A DNA stretch of 35,825 nt, taken from assembly GCA_025458005.1 (NCBI GenBank), contig JALOTG010000044.1, forward strand, positions 1 to 35,825, in the 5' to 3' direction. Positions 8,430-16,366 of this stretch are shown piece by piece. Under the pieces are notes generated by a model. The model worked only from the letters and a program-made list of their open reading frames with translations, did no database searches and was not told the DNA's origin. Origin of the DNA: Thiobacillaceae bacterium (lineage in GTDB: Bacteria > Pseudomonadota > Gammaproteobacteria > Burkholderiales > Thiobacillaceae). The position numbers and the translations under genes are program-made. The first letter of the stretch is position 1, and every line of letters begins with the position of its first letter.

Positions 8430-8972
8430 TCAGCCCTTGCCCGGATAGAGCTGCTGCTTCATGTGGCTCTCGGGGTCGCGAGTTTCCCGCCCGGGCCGCT
8501 GGGCGTAGCTGTCCTGGGCGTACTGCAGGGTGTCGAAGTCGCGCCGGTAGGGGGGGATGTCGTTCCAGCCCTCCAGGATGAATTCCTCGTACACGCCGGG
8601 GCTGTCCGGGAAGTCGATGCCGAACATCTCCCGCAGCTCCCGCTGGTAGGTGGCCGCCGTGGGCCAGAGGTCGTGGATGCTGGCCATCACGGTGCCCAGC
8701 CGAGGCAGCATGACGCGCAGGCCGATGTCCCGGTTCTCGGCGCGGTTGGAGAGCAGGTAGGTGAGCTGGAACTGCCCCTGCTCGATCCAGTCCACCGCCG
8801 TCAGCAGCACCAGGTGGGTAAAGCCCTCCCGGTCCCGCAGGTGCAACAGGGCCGGCCGCAGGTATGCCCCGGGCAGGGTGACGAAGGCCAGATTGGATCT
8901 TTGCTCCGTGAACTCGCCCACGGGGAACAGGGCCTTCAGGCGGTCGTAGAGTGCGTGCATAGCATCGTTCAC
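8430..8972 (-). CDS. NuoC-like 30 kDa subunit (MbxK type)
   Basis: A NuoC/HycE-N-like subunit of the peripheral arm, about 177-180 residues. Recognisable parts are GFTHLVLLTAVDWIEQGQFQ, then SIHDLWPTAATYQRELREMF and GIDFPDSPGVYEEFILEGW, which match the conserved NuoC end before PPYRRDF. I chose the GTG at 8972 because it overlaps the nuoB-like stop as GTGA, the same junction seen elsewhere in this operon. The ATG at 8960 (MHALYDRLKALF) is equally possible and neither has a strong ribosome site. The ORF track extends the frame to 9446, but that part is a shadow of the nuoB-like gene. Confidence 0.88.
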   Translation of the reverse strand: MNDAMHALYDRLKALFPVGEFTEQRSNLAFVTLPGAYLRPALLHLRDREGFTHLVLLTAVDWIEQGQFQLTYLLSNRAENRDIGLRVMLPRLGTVMASIHDLWPTAATYQRELREMFGIDFPDSPGVYEEFILEGWNDIPPYRRDFDTLQYAQDSYAQRPGRETRDPESHMKQQLYPGKG

Positions 8973-9634
8973 CAGTTGTAGTCCGGCATGTCCCAGTCGT
9001 GGATCACCTGCTTCTGGTTGGCCTTGTACCAGGTGAAGTTCTCCGCGTAGCGGTTGGCGCCTTCCGCCTGGCCGGCGCGGATCAGCTTCTTCAAATCCTC
9101 GAAGCCCTGCAGCAGGGCCTCCGGGCGGGGCATGCAGCCGGTGATGTAGAGGTCCACGGGCAGGTACTGGTCGAGGCACTTGATGGTGTTGTAGGAATCC
9201 CAGTACATGCCGCCATTGATGGTGCAGGAGCCCAGGCCGACGACGTATTTCGGGTTCTGCATCTGCTCGTAGGCGCGGATGGCCCGCTTCAGGGTCTTGG
9301 TGGAGAGATAGCCGGAGATCACCAGCAGATTGGCCTGGCGCGCCGTGGGCCGCCACTGGATGCCGTAGCGGTAGGCGTCGAAGCGGGGCGTCATCAGGGG
9401 GCGCATCTCGATGGCGCCGCAGCCGGTGCCGAAGCCGAGGATCCACAGGGACTGGGCGCGGGCCCAGTTGAAGAAGTCCTCGACGATCTTCAGGTAGGCG
9501 CCGTGCTGCACCGTGGGCGGGGCGTCGCAGAAGTAGTCCCTGAGGGGCTCCACCTCGAATTCCACGCCGTCCGGCCCCTTCACCTTGCGGGGCATCAGCT
9601 CGGGTTTGATGAAATGCATCGGGTCGCGCTTCAT
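8969..9634 (-). CDS. NuoB-like [4Fe-4S] subunit with only three cluster cysteines (MbxJ/MbsJ type)
   Basis: A 221-residue homologue of NuoB and the hydrogenase small subunit. It carries the cluster that in complex I is N2. The first motif reads FGTGCGAIEM (Cys72), where complex I has two adjacent cysteines (CCAIE) and hydrogenases have CxxC. I checked the bases: the codons are TGC GGC. The other two ligand positions are kept, GLGSCTING (Cys137) and YITGCMPRPEAL (Cys167). Extra cysteines at 36 and 153 lie outside the usual motifs. A three-cysteine cluster leaves one iron open, which is what was proposed for catalysis in Pyrococcus MBS. The ATG is nine bases from the nuoH-like stop. Confidence 0.92.
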   Translation of the reverse strand: MKRDPMHFIKPELMPRKVKGPDGVEFEVEPLRDYFCDAPPTVQHGAYLKIVEDFFNWARAQSLWILGFGTGCGAIEMRPLMTPRFDAYRYGIQWRPTARQANLLVISGYLSTKTLKRAIRAYEQMQNPKYVVGLGSCTINGGMYWDSYNTIKCLDQYLPVDLYITGCMPRPEALLQGFEDLKKLIRAGQAEGANRYAENFTWYKANQKQVIHDWDMPDYNW

Positions 9635-9643
9635 GTCTTCACC

Positions 9644-10549
9644 TCACACCAGCAGGATGGCCAGCACGCCGAGGGGCACGGCCCAGACCAGGAACCAGCG
9701 GATGGACTGCTCCACCCGGAAGCGGGGGAAGACCACCCCCACGAACACCGAGACCAGGTAGATGCAGAACACCTTGAGGAAGAACACCGGCCAAGTGGCC
9801 GCGCCGCCGAAGAACAGGTTCATGTAGACCACGATCTTGGCGATGGGGAAGATGGCCCGGTTGGTCTGCATCAGGGCCAGGTAGGAGGAGTGGTACTCGG
9901 TGGGCGGGCCGATGGGTATCTCCTGGGGCGCCAGCACCACGTCGAAGGGCGGCCGCATCATGGAGCCGAGGAAGGCGAGCATGGCCGCCGCCACGGCGAG
10001 CGGGTTGGTGAACAGGGTCCAGTTTTCCACGCCGCCCTGCTGGGCGGCGACGATGTCGGTGATGGACAGGGTCTGGTACTGGAGCGCCACCGCGAACACC
10101 GCCAGGGCGAAGGGCAGTTCGGCGGCGGTGACCTGGGCCAGGCCCCGGCTGACGCCGATGGCCGCGTGGGGATGGCCGCTCTCCCCCGCCCCCAGGGCCA
10201 TGCCCAGGGTGCCGAAGAAGACGAAGTAGAGGGCCAGGATCAGGTCGCCGGCGAACGACAGGTTGGAGAACATCTCCGAGCCGTAAATCGTGGGCACGAA
10301 CAGCAGCAGGCCCACCCCGCCGGAGAGGCGGAACACCGGGCCCAGGTAGAACATGACGCCGTGGGTGATGGAGGTGCGCAGGCCGTAGTTCTTGATCAGG
10401 TCGGCGTAGTTCTGCCAGATGGGCACGCCGTGGCGGCGCCCCACCCGCGCGGCGATCTTCTGCATCAAGGCGCCCAGCAGCATGCCGTAGTTCACCACGA
10501 TGAACAGGGTCAGCAGGGCGTAGGGGATCTTGATCCACTCGAATGCCAT
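9644..10549 (-). CDS. NuoH-like membrane subunit (MbxM type)
   Basis: A 301-residue integral membrane protein with about eight hydrophobic segments, homologous to NuoH and HycD/MbhM. It joins the peripheral arm to the antiporter arm. Visible family marks are MQKIAARVGRRHGVPIWQNY followed by ADLIKNYG, the acidic loop GESGHPHAAIGVSRGLAQVT with the following AAELPFALAVF, and the loop RPPFDVVLAPQEIPIGPPTE. The loop spacing is closer to hydrogenase-type than to canonical NuoH. It begins four bases after the fused antiporter gene stops, which implies cotranslation. Length is normal for the family and no break is visible. Confidence 0.93.
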   Translation of the reverse strand: MAFEWIKIPYALLTLFIVVNYGMLLGALMQKIAARVGRRHGVPIWQNYADLIKNYGLRTSITHGVMFYLGPVFRLSGGVGLLLFVPTIYGSEMFSNLSFAGDLILALYFVFFGTLGMALGAGESGHPHAAIGVSRGLAQVTAAELPFALAVFAVALQYQTLSITDIVAAQQGGVENWTLFTNPLAVAAAMLAFLGSMMRPPFDVVLAPQEIPIGPPTEYHSSYLALMQTNRAIFPIAKIVVYMNLFFGGAATWPVFFLKVFCIYLVSVFVGVVFPRFRVEQSIRWFLVWAVPLGVLAILLV

Positions 10550-10553
10550 GGCC

Positions 10554-13500
10554 TCAGGCCCCCATGCCGATGAAGAAGGCGATGATGACGAAGGCCAGGA
10601 GGTGGAAGGCGTAGGTCTGGCCGTTGCCGTCGTAGAGCCGCCGTCCCAGGTCCCCCGCCGTGTGCAGCAGGTCGGTCACCGCCCCCCAGAAGTTCGTCGC
10701 CAAGGGCTGGGTCAGGAAACCCAGGGCCTTGCGGTAGGGGGCGAAGAAGTTCCAGGCGAAGTGGGTGGTCTCGGGCCGGTAGGGGCGCTCGGCCGAGAAC
10801 ACGATGTTGAACTGCTTCACCATCTGGGCGCGGCGGTTCACGAACAGCAGCCAGAGGAAGAGGGTCGTGAAGATCACGCCGACGACGATCATGATGGCGA
10901 TGGGGTCCCAGTAGCCGTACTGGCTGGTGATCTGCCCGCCCTCCCAGCGCAGGCCGCCGTCGGGGAAGAACCGGTCGAGGTAGGCGTCCACCTGGCGCAA
11001 GGCCAGGCCGGGCACCAGGGCGAACACCAGCAACAGGGCCACGTAGATCATCTGCGGCAGCACGATCCAGAAGGGCGCCTCCTTCACCCGTCTGAGCTCG
11101 TCCTTCAGCTGGCCCAGGAAGATGGTGTAGATGAGCCGGAACAGGTACAGGAAGGCCACCGGCCCGGCGAGGAAGAGGACCACGATGGGCAGGCGGGTCT
11201 CGCTGTCCATGATGGCGTTGTAGAAGATCCAGCGTCCGCCGAAGCCGGACAGCGGCGGCACGCCGGAGAGGGCGATGATGCCGATGAGCACGGCGATGAA
11301 GGACAGGGGCATGAGCCGGATCAGCCCGCCCATGCGGTACATCTCGCGGGTGCCGGTGCGCTTGGCCACGCCGCCCACGGCCAGGAACAGCATGGACTTG
11401 TAGATGTAGTGGTTGATGACGAACACCAGGGCCATGAGCCAGCCCAGGTGGTTCATCAGCGCCAGGCCGAACATGGCGTAGCCCATCTGGCCGATGGAGG
11501 AATAGGCCAGCAGGCGCTTGGCGTCTTCCTGGAACACCGCCATCAGGTTGCCCAGCAGGGCGGTGAGGGCGGCCACCCAGAGCAGGGCGTGGGTCAGCTC
11601 CACGCCATGGAGCTGCTGCTTGCCCATGGCCAGCAGCAGGACCATGAGTCCGTAGAGCCCCGCCTTCAGCAGGATGCCCGACACCATGGGGGAGACGTCC
11701 GTCTCCGCCTCGGCATGGGCGCCCGGCAGCCAGATGTGCACGCCGATGGCGGCGGTCTTGGTCATGAAGCCGATGGCCAGCAGCAGGAACACCCAGGGGG
11801 CCGCGGGCGCGGCTACCTGGGCCAGGGACGCCAGGTCGAGCTGGAGCGCGCCGGTGGCCGCGAGGTCGAGCCGTGGCACGGCGGCCGCCGCGATGGCGAA
11901 GCCCGCCAGGATCAGGAAGGCGCCGCCCAGGGAGAACAGGATGTAGGACAGGGCATGGGGCTCGGACGCCTTGCCGCGCAGGATCAGGAAGTAGGAGCCC
12001 ACCGTGAGCAGCTCCCAGGCGGCGAAGAACTCGAAGGCGGACGTGGCCTGGATCAGCATCACCATGCCGGCGTACATGAGCATGGCCGCCGGATAGAAGC
12101 CGATGCGCCGGCCGTGGGCGTGGTAGCTGGCCAGCAGGGTGAGGGCGCCGCCGATGAGGAAGATGATGGCGAAGATGAGCCGCATGGGGTCGTACTCGCC
12201 CCAGGTCATGATGAAGTAGGCCACCAGGCCGGCGATGGCCAGGGTGTTCTTGATCCAGGCGGGCAGCCAGTCCAGCAGCAGGAAGGCCAGGGCAAACAGC
12301 AGCGGCAGGGCCAGCAGCAGGTTGACGCGCCCGAACAGGTCGCCCCACAGCCAGGCCAGGGCCCAGCCCGCCGCCAGGGCGGCCAGCACGGGCACGAGCT
12401 TGTGGGGTGTGCAGGGCGCGGTCTCCCCTCCCGGGGCTTCCCGCTTCAGGAGGTAGCCGAACCAGCGGAACAGGTAACCGGCCTCGATCAGCGCGCCCAG
12501 CAGGACCAGGGCCAGCAGGACCAGGCGGTCCGCGCCGGCCAGGTGGTGCACCAGTTCCCACTTGGCGTAGAAGCCGGGGAAGGGGGGCAGGCCCGTGAGC
12601 ATGGCCATGAAGGTGGCGAAGGCGAACACCAGCAGGGGGCGTCTGCCCAGCGCCGCCCAGTCCGTCAGTCGCCGCTCCTGCACCAGCCCCGAGAGCCAGT
12701 ACAGGCCCGCCTTGGCCACGGCGTGCGAGACGAGCAGGCCGAAGGCGATGAAGGGGGTGGCCTCGCCCAGGATGTCCCGCTGGCCCAGCACCATCAGCAC
12801 CAGGCCGGTCTGGGCCACGGAGGAGTAGCCCAGCAGGCGGCGGTCATGGGTCTGGGGCAGGGCCAGGAGGTTGGCGGCAATGAAGGTGACGATGCCGATG
12901 GCCGTGGCCATCGGCAGCCAGGCGTCGCCGCCGATGAGCAGCAGCTTGTCCGCGGCGTAGAGGACCGCGGCGCCGGTGGCGGCGGAGAACAGGGCGGAGA
13001 AGGCGGGGGGGGCCGACTCGTAGATGTCCAGGGCCCAGCCGTTGGCCGGGAAGGGCTTCAGCTCGGACACGACGGCGATGAACATGAGGAAGAAGGCCAG
13101 GGCCGCGACGTTCGCCAGCCCCGCCTCGGCCATGCCGTCGATGTTCAGGGTGCCGGTGGCGTGGTAGGCGAAGATGATGCCGACGAGCAGGAACACCGAG
13201 ATGAACTGGGACACCACCAGGTACTTGAAGCCGGCCCCCAGGGCCAGGCCCGGCCGGTGGGTGTCGGACAGCAGCACCAGGCCGGCGGTGGAGATGACGG
13301 CCAGCTCCAGGAACACGAACAGGTTGAACATGTCCCGGGTAAGGATGATGCCGCCCAGTGCCATGACCGCCACCAGCAGCACGGCCATGGCGCGCCTGCC
13401 CTGGTTCAGCAGCACATCCTTGAGATGAATGGCCGAGAGCAGGCCGGTCAGGTTCACCAGCAGGGTCAGGGCGGCCTCCGGCAGGCCGAAGCGCAGGTTG

Positions 13501-13736
13501 ATGGCGAAGGGCGGCGGCGTGCCGGCGGTGAGGATCTCCACCGGGGCGGCCCCTTGCAGGACGAAGGCCCACAGCCAACGGGCCGGAATCCAGGCCATCC
13601 AGGCCAGGGCGACCAGGGTCAGTCCGTAGGCAACCCCGCTCTGCCGGGGATGCAGCAGCCCGAGCAGGAAGGCGGCGCCCAGGCCCGTGGCAAGGATGAG
13701 GAGGGGGCTCAGCAACAGGCCGTCCACGCCGCTCAC
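10554..13736 (-). CDS. Double antiporter-like subunit: MrpD/NuoN-like half fused to NuoL/MrpA-like half
   Basis: One open frame of 1060 residues holds two complete antiporter-like modules. Module 1 (about 1-480) has FVFLELAVIS (TM5 Glu), VVSELKPFPANGWALDIYES (TM7 Lys) and LLVSHAVAKAGLYWLSG (TM12 Lys). Module 2 (about 490-1060) has FAAWELLTVGSYF (TM5 Glu), GFMTKTAAIGVHIWLPGAHA, SGILLKAGLYGLM, LLAYSSIGQMGYAMFG and VINHYIYKSMLFLAVGG. It ends in a long C-terminal extension as in NuoL/MbhH types. In Pyrococcus Mbx/MBS these are separate H and H' proteins; complex I also keeps them separate. The GTG start at 13736 overlaps the mrpC stop (GTGA). The 150 extra residues in the ORF track are a shadow of mrpC. 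Confidence 0.9.
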   Translation of the reverse strand: MSGVDGLLLSPLLILATGLGAAFLLGLLHPRQSGVAYGLTLVALAWMAWIPARWLWAFVLQGAAPVEILTAGTPPPFAINLRFGLPEAALTLLVNLTGLLSAIHLKDVLLNQGRRAMAVLLVAVMALGGIILTRDMFNLFVFLELAVISTAGLVLLSDTHRPGLALGAGFKYLVVSQFISVFLLVGIIFAYHATGTLNIDGMAEAGLANVAALAFFLMFIAVVSELKPFPANGWALDIYESAPPAFSALFSAATGAAVLYAADKLLLIGGDAWLPMATAIGIVTFIAANLLALPQTHDRRLLGYSSVAQTGLVLMVLGQRDILGEATPFIAFGLLVSHAVAKAGLYWLSGLVQERRLTDWAALGRRPLLVFAFATFMAMLTGLPPFPGFYAKWELVHHLAGADRLVLLALVLLGALIEAGYLFRWFGYLLKREAPGGETAPCTPHKLVPVLAALAAGWALAWLWGDLFGRVNLLLALPLLFALAFLLLDWLPAWIKNTLAIAGLVAYFIMTWGEYDPMRLIFAIIFLIGGALTLLASYHAHGRRIGFYPAAMLMYAGMVMLIQATSAFEFFAAWELLTVGSYFLILRGKASEPHALSYILFSLGGAFLILAGFAIAAAAVPRLDLAATGALQLDLASLAQVAAPAAPWVFLLLAIGFMTKTAAIGVHIWLPGAHAEAETDVSPMVSGILLKAGLYGLMVLLLAMGKQQLHGVELTHALLWVAALTALLGNLMAVFQEDAKRLLAYSSIGQMGYAMFGLALMNHLGWLMALVFVINHYIYKSMLFLAVGGVAKRTGTREMYRMGGLIRLMPLSFIAVLIGIIALSGVPPLSGFGGRWIFYNAIMDSETRLPIVVLFLAGPVAFLYLFRLIYTIFLGQLKDELRRVKEAPFWIVLPQMIYVALLLVFALVPGLALRQVDAYLDRFFPDGGLRWEGGQITSQYGYWDPIAIMIVVGVIFTTLFLWLLFVNRRAQMVKQFNIVFSAERPYRPETTHFAWNFFAPYRKALGFLTQPLATNFWGAVTDLLHTAGDLGRRLYDGNGQTYAFHLLAFVIIAFFIGMGA

Positions 13737-14098
13737 CCCTTCAGCTCCGTGAACCGGCCGATGTCCAGCGTGCGCTTCTGGCTGTACAGCCGCAGGGCGT
13801 AGGCCAGCATCAGGGCGGTGATCCCCACGCCGATGACGATGGCGGTGAGCACCAGGGCCTGGGGCAGGGGGTCGATGATGCGGGCCGCGGCATCGCTGGC
13901 GGCCAGGGTGGCGTCCAGGATGGGGGCCGTGCGCCCGTGCATATAGCCGATGGAGACGATGACGACGTTCACCCCCGTGCCGGCCACGGTGAAGGCGACG
14001 ATCATGCGCAGCAGGTTGCGGCGGGTGAGGGCGCCGTAGAAGCCGATGAGAATCAGCAGGAAGCCGGTGGCCATGGCCAGTTGGGCGATGCCGGGCAT
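13733..14098 (-). CDS. mrpC: MrpC/NuoK-like antiporter subunit
   Basis: A 121-residue membrane protein with three hydrophobic helices, of the MrpC/MnhC (NuoK-like, MbxG) family. Visible are GFYGALTRRNLLRMIVAFTV, then GTGVNVVIVSIGYM, and the helix-3 stretch DPLPQALVLTAIVIGVGITA, which is the conserved family signature. In the Mrp antiporter and in complex I this subunit forms part of the proton path. The ATG at 14098 overlaps the upstream stop as TGATG; a GTG at 14101 would give GTGA. The last bases overlap the start of the fused antiporter gene. Confidence 0.93.
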   Translation of the reverse strand: MPGIAQLAMATGFLLILIGFYGALTRRNLLRMIVAFTVAGTGVNVVIVSIGYMHGRTAPILDATLAASDAAARIIDPLPQALVLTAIVIGVGITALMLAYALRLYSQKRTLDIGRFTELKG

Positions 14099-14811
14099 CA
14101 CGCTTCCTCGCGCGTTTCAGCGTCCGTCTCGGCGAGGCTGACCAGCATGGAGGACACCTCCGCGCCCACCTTGAGGCCGATGAGGACATAGATCAGGGGG
14201 ATGGCGCCGGCGGAGAACAACGCCCCCAGGGCGCCGGTGGGCAGGATGCGGTTGTCCAGGAAACCGCCCGCCAGGATCAGGCCCAGCAGGCCGATGAGCA
14301 CGTAGACGACGCCGGCGACGGATTCCACGGCGGCGATCAGGCGATGACCGAATCGCCGCAGCGGATCGGCCAGCAGGAGCAGCAGCGTGCCGGAGGCGAT
14401 GATGGCGCCGCCCTGGAAACCACCGCCCGGGGTCAGGTGGCCGTTGACGAAGACATAGACGCCCAGCAGCAGGATCAGCGGCGCCAGGTAGCGGCTGCCG
14501 GTGGTGAGCAGCTCCCCCACCGGCACCCGGCCCCGGGCGGGGGTGCCGGATTGACCGCCCTGGGACAGCACCAGGCCCACGATGGTGGCGGCCAGGAACA
14601 GCACCGTGACCTCGCCCAGGGTGTCCAGGCCCCGGTAGGTGACGATGATGGCGGTGACGATGTTGGCCGCCCCCAGGTCCTGGGCGGTACGCTGGGCGTA
14701 GTAGCGGGCGGTCTGGTTCAGTTCGGCGTCCGGCGCGTAGGTCGCGAGCAGAACCGCGAACAGGCCGCCGACCGCCAGCACCAGCACCAGGGCGATGAAG
14801 CGCTTAACCAT
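14098..14811 (-). CDS. mrpB: MbhE-like plus MrpB domain protein (MbxE-F type)
   Basis: A 237-residue membrane protein that joins two usually distinct Mrp pieces. The first 85 residues hold QDLGAANIVTAIIVTYRGLD followed by TLGEVTVLFLAA, the MbhE/MrpA-C-terminal (NuoJ-like) signature. After a linker rich in Gly and Pro, residues of about 105-225 hold an MrpB domain: SRYLAPLILLLGVYVFVNGH and LTPGGGFQGGAIIASGTLLL. It overlaps the preceding DUF4040 gene by eight bases. The charged tail ETDAETREEA is cytoplasmic by prediction. Confidence 0.9.
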   Translation of the reverse strand: MVKRFIALVLVLAVGGLFAVLLATYAPDAELNQTARYYAQRTAQDLGAANIVTAIIVTYRGLDTLGEVTVLFLAATIVGLVLSQGGQSGTPARGRVPVGELLTTGSRYLAPLILLLGVYVFVNGHLTPGGGFQGGAIIASGTLLLLLADPLRRFGHRLIAAVESVAGVVYVLIGLLGLILAGGFLDNRILPTGALGALFSAGAIPLIYVLIGLKVGAEVSSMLVSLAETDAETREEA

Positions 14812-15106
14812 CCTCGCCTCCCTTCGTTTCGGACTGGCTCCGGATGCGGCCCAGCACGAAGAAGAACAGGAAGGTGGTGAGACCGCTGCCGATGGCCGCC
14901 TCGGTCATGGCCACGTCAGGCGCCGCCAGCACCAGGAACAGCACCGAGGCCAGCAGGCTCACCAGGCCGGCGGCGAGGATGGCGATGGGCAGCCCGCTCG
15001 TGTCGGTCTGCGCCTCCTCGGCGCCGGGCTCGCCGATCGCCAGCAGGGCGGCGCCGAGCATGGCGACGCACAGCACCCCGGTCATGGCGGTCATCAGGTT
15101 GCCCAT
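14804..15106 (-). CDS. DUF4040/MbhD-like Mrp subunit
   Basis: A 100-residue membrane protein equal to the DUF4040 part of MrpA, as in MbhD/MbxD. The signature LAAPDVAMTEAAIGSGLTTF is clear. Three hydrophobic segments are predicted. The ATG at 15106 overlaps the mrpG stop as TGATG; a GTG three bases earlier is possible. The ORF track start at 15259 is a shadow of mrpG. A full-length MrpA is not present; its functions appear split between this gene, the MbhE-like domain and the second antiporter module. Confidence 0.88.
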   Translation of the reverse strand: MGNLMTAMTGVLCVAMLGAALLAIGEPGAEEAQTDTSGLPIAILAAGLVSLLASVLFLVLAAPDVAMTEAAIGSGLTTFLFFFVLGRIRSQSETKGGEDG

Positions 15107-15444
15107 CACGCCTCCCCCCGGTCTTCCGACAGCCGGTCCACGCTGGTGAGAGACGACTTGACCGTGCCGGCCCGATGGGCCGCCCGGGCCAGCACCTGGG
15201 ACGAGATGGGGTTGGTGAACAGGATGAACAGGCCGATGAGCAGCAGTTTCAGCCCCCACTCGGGGTGCAGGCAGGCGGCCCCCGCCAGGCCCAGCAGGGT
15301 GCCCAGGGTGGTGGCCTTGGTGCCCGCCTGGATGCGGTTGAACAGGTCGGGCATGCGCACCAGACCCAGGCCGCCCAGCAGCAGGAAGACCGCGCCAGCC
15401 ACAAGCAGCAGCGCGCCCAGGAGATGCAAGGGGGTGTCAGTCAA
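15106..15444 (-). CDS. mrpG: MrpG-family antiporter subunit
   Basis: A 112-residue MrpG/MnhG protein (MbxC type) with three hydrophobic helices. The family block GGLGLVRMPDLFNRIQAGTK followed by ATTLGTLLGLAG is intact, as is the third-helix LFILFTNPISSQVLARAAHR. It begins inside the end of mrpF, with a 4-base overlap. It is expected in the membrane arm of the complex. Confidence 0.94.
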   Translation of the reverse strand: MTDTPLHLLGALLLVAGAVFLLLGGLGLVRMPDLFNRIQAGTKATTLGTLLGLAGAACLHPEWGLKLLLIGLFILFTNPISSQVLARAAHRAGTVKSSLTSVDRLSEDRGEA

Positions 15445-15701
15445 AGGCCCCGCTCCAGGTAGCGGGCGATGACGATCACCCCCAGGAAGGACAGCAGGGC
15501 ATAGACCAGCGCCACGTCCAGGTAGATGCCGCGCCCCTCGGCAATGGCGGCCAGGACGATGCCGGTGATGCCGACGATGGTGAGCACGTCGAAAGCCACC
15601 ACCCGGTCGCCGGGCGACGGCCCCCTGAGGAAGCGGACCAGGGCCAGCAGCAGGGCCAGTCCGGCCAGGGCCGCCGCCAGCTGGATCAGCGTTTCAGCCA
15701 T
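15441..15701 (-). CDS. mrpF: MrpF-family antiporter subunit
   Basis: An 86-residue MrpF/MnhF protein (MbxB type) with three hydrophobic helices. Family marks are LVRFLRGPSPGDRVVAFDVL and LDVALVYALLSFLGVIVIAR. It starts within the last bases of mrpE (15694) and overlaps mrpG by four bases, so the whole Mrp block is tightly packed and probably cotranslated. Confidence 0.94.
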   Translation of the reverse strand: MAETLIQLAAALAGLALLLALVRFLRGPSPGDRVVAFDVLTIVGITGIVLAAIAEGRGIYLDVALVYALLSFLGVIVIARYLERGL

Positions 15702-16106
15702 ACATGACCTCCAGGTAGCGCTCGAAGCCGGACACGATGCGGGCCGTGGCGGTTTCGATGTCTTCCGACTCCACGTTCACCCAGTGGATGTAGAGCCACT
15801 CGCCGTCCATCTCCACGGTGAGGGTGCCGGGGGTGAGGGTGATGGAGTTGGGCCCGCCAGGCGCAGGTTGGACTTGACCAGTTCCCTGAGGAAGTAGGCC
15901 ACGTAGACCGGCGCCGTGAGAAGTGCCCGGGGCGTGAAGCGGAATTCCGAGACCACCGACAGGCCGCCGCTGAACAGCAGGGTGATGACCAGGGCCGCGA
16001 CCACCCCCACCAGGAGGACGTCCGCGGCCAGGGAGCCGTTCAGCAGCAGCCACAGCCCCAGCAGGGTGGCGAACAGCATGGCCGACTCGCGCGCCCCGGC
16101 CATCAT
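15694..16106 (-). pseudogene. mrpE: mrpE, internally deleted and frameshifted
   Basis: MrpE (MbxA type) is the first subunit gene of the operon. The N-terminal half is in one frame, from ATG 16106: LLGLWLLLNGSLAADVLLVG through VYVAYFLRELVKSNLRLAG. The C-terminal half is in another frame and ends at 15694: NSITLTPGTLTVEMDGEWLY to YLEVMYG. In intact MrpE proteins roughly 30 residues separate KSNL from the ITLTPGTL block, so about 90 bases appear lost near 15850-15862, with a frame change. As written no single protein contains both halves. The flanking genes are intact and in tight coupling, which makes an assembly or sequencing error a serious alternative to real loss. Confidence 0.8.
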
Positions 16107-16207
16107 CCCGCCAGGGGTTCCGGGACGACCGTGGAACGGTCGGTCGCACGCGCCCGGGCCGCGCAGGGGACCGAGTCGACTCTCGCCGCAAGCTTGTCTT
16201 CGTTCAT
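16103..16207 (-). CDS. Possible 34-residue leader ORF coupled to mrpE
   Basis: ATG at 16207 opens MNEDKLAARVDSVPCAARAR and runs 34 codons to a TGA that overlaps the mrpE ATG. The coupling is suggestive, but there is no good ribosome site, no hydrophobic segment and no recognised family. It may be a leader peptide, a gene remnant or chance. Confidence 0.25.
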   Translation of the reverse strand: MNEDKLAARVDSVPCAARARATDRSTVVPEPLAG

Positions 16208-16305
16208 GGGTACTCTAAAGCAGGAATCGGGCCAGTTGGCCGCGACGGGGCCAACCTGCGCCCACGGGCGTGGCCAAGGGCCGCGAAAGGCCCTGGCAGG
16301 CGGGC

Positions 16306-16335
16306 ATCTAATGTGCTTGCAATGATACATGGCAA
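16306..16335 (-). promoter_or_regulatory. Candidate sigma-70 promoter of the Mbx/MBS-like operon
   Basis: On the minus strand, TTGCCA is followed after 18 bases by TTAGAT, about 200 bases before mrpE and 100 before the leader ORF. It sits in the only AT-rich patch upstream of the operon. Match to consensus is moderate. Confidence 0.4.
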
Positions 16336-16366
16336 AATTGACAGTGATGTGACTGACAGATCTGAC

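Noticed and set aside
7253-9634. True group 4 [NiFe] hydrogenase
   Set aside because: The NuoD-like subunit lacks the L2 CxxC and the L1 His, so it cannot bind NiFe in the known way; no hydrogenase maturation genes are present.
10530-13802. 1090-residue plus-strand ORF, Gln/His/Glu-rich
   Set aside because: Antisense shadow of the fused antiporter gene, whose own frame has clear membrane-protein motifs.
4954-16106. Plain complex I (NDH-1) operon or plain Mrp antiporter operon
   Set aside because: NuoEFG, NuoJ/K/M/N in standard order and full MrpA are absent; the order and fusions fit the Mbx/MBS type instead.
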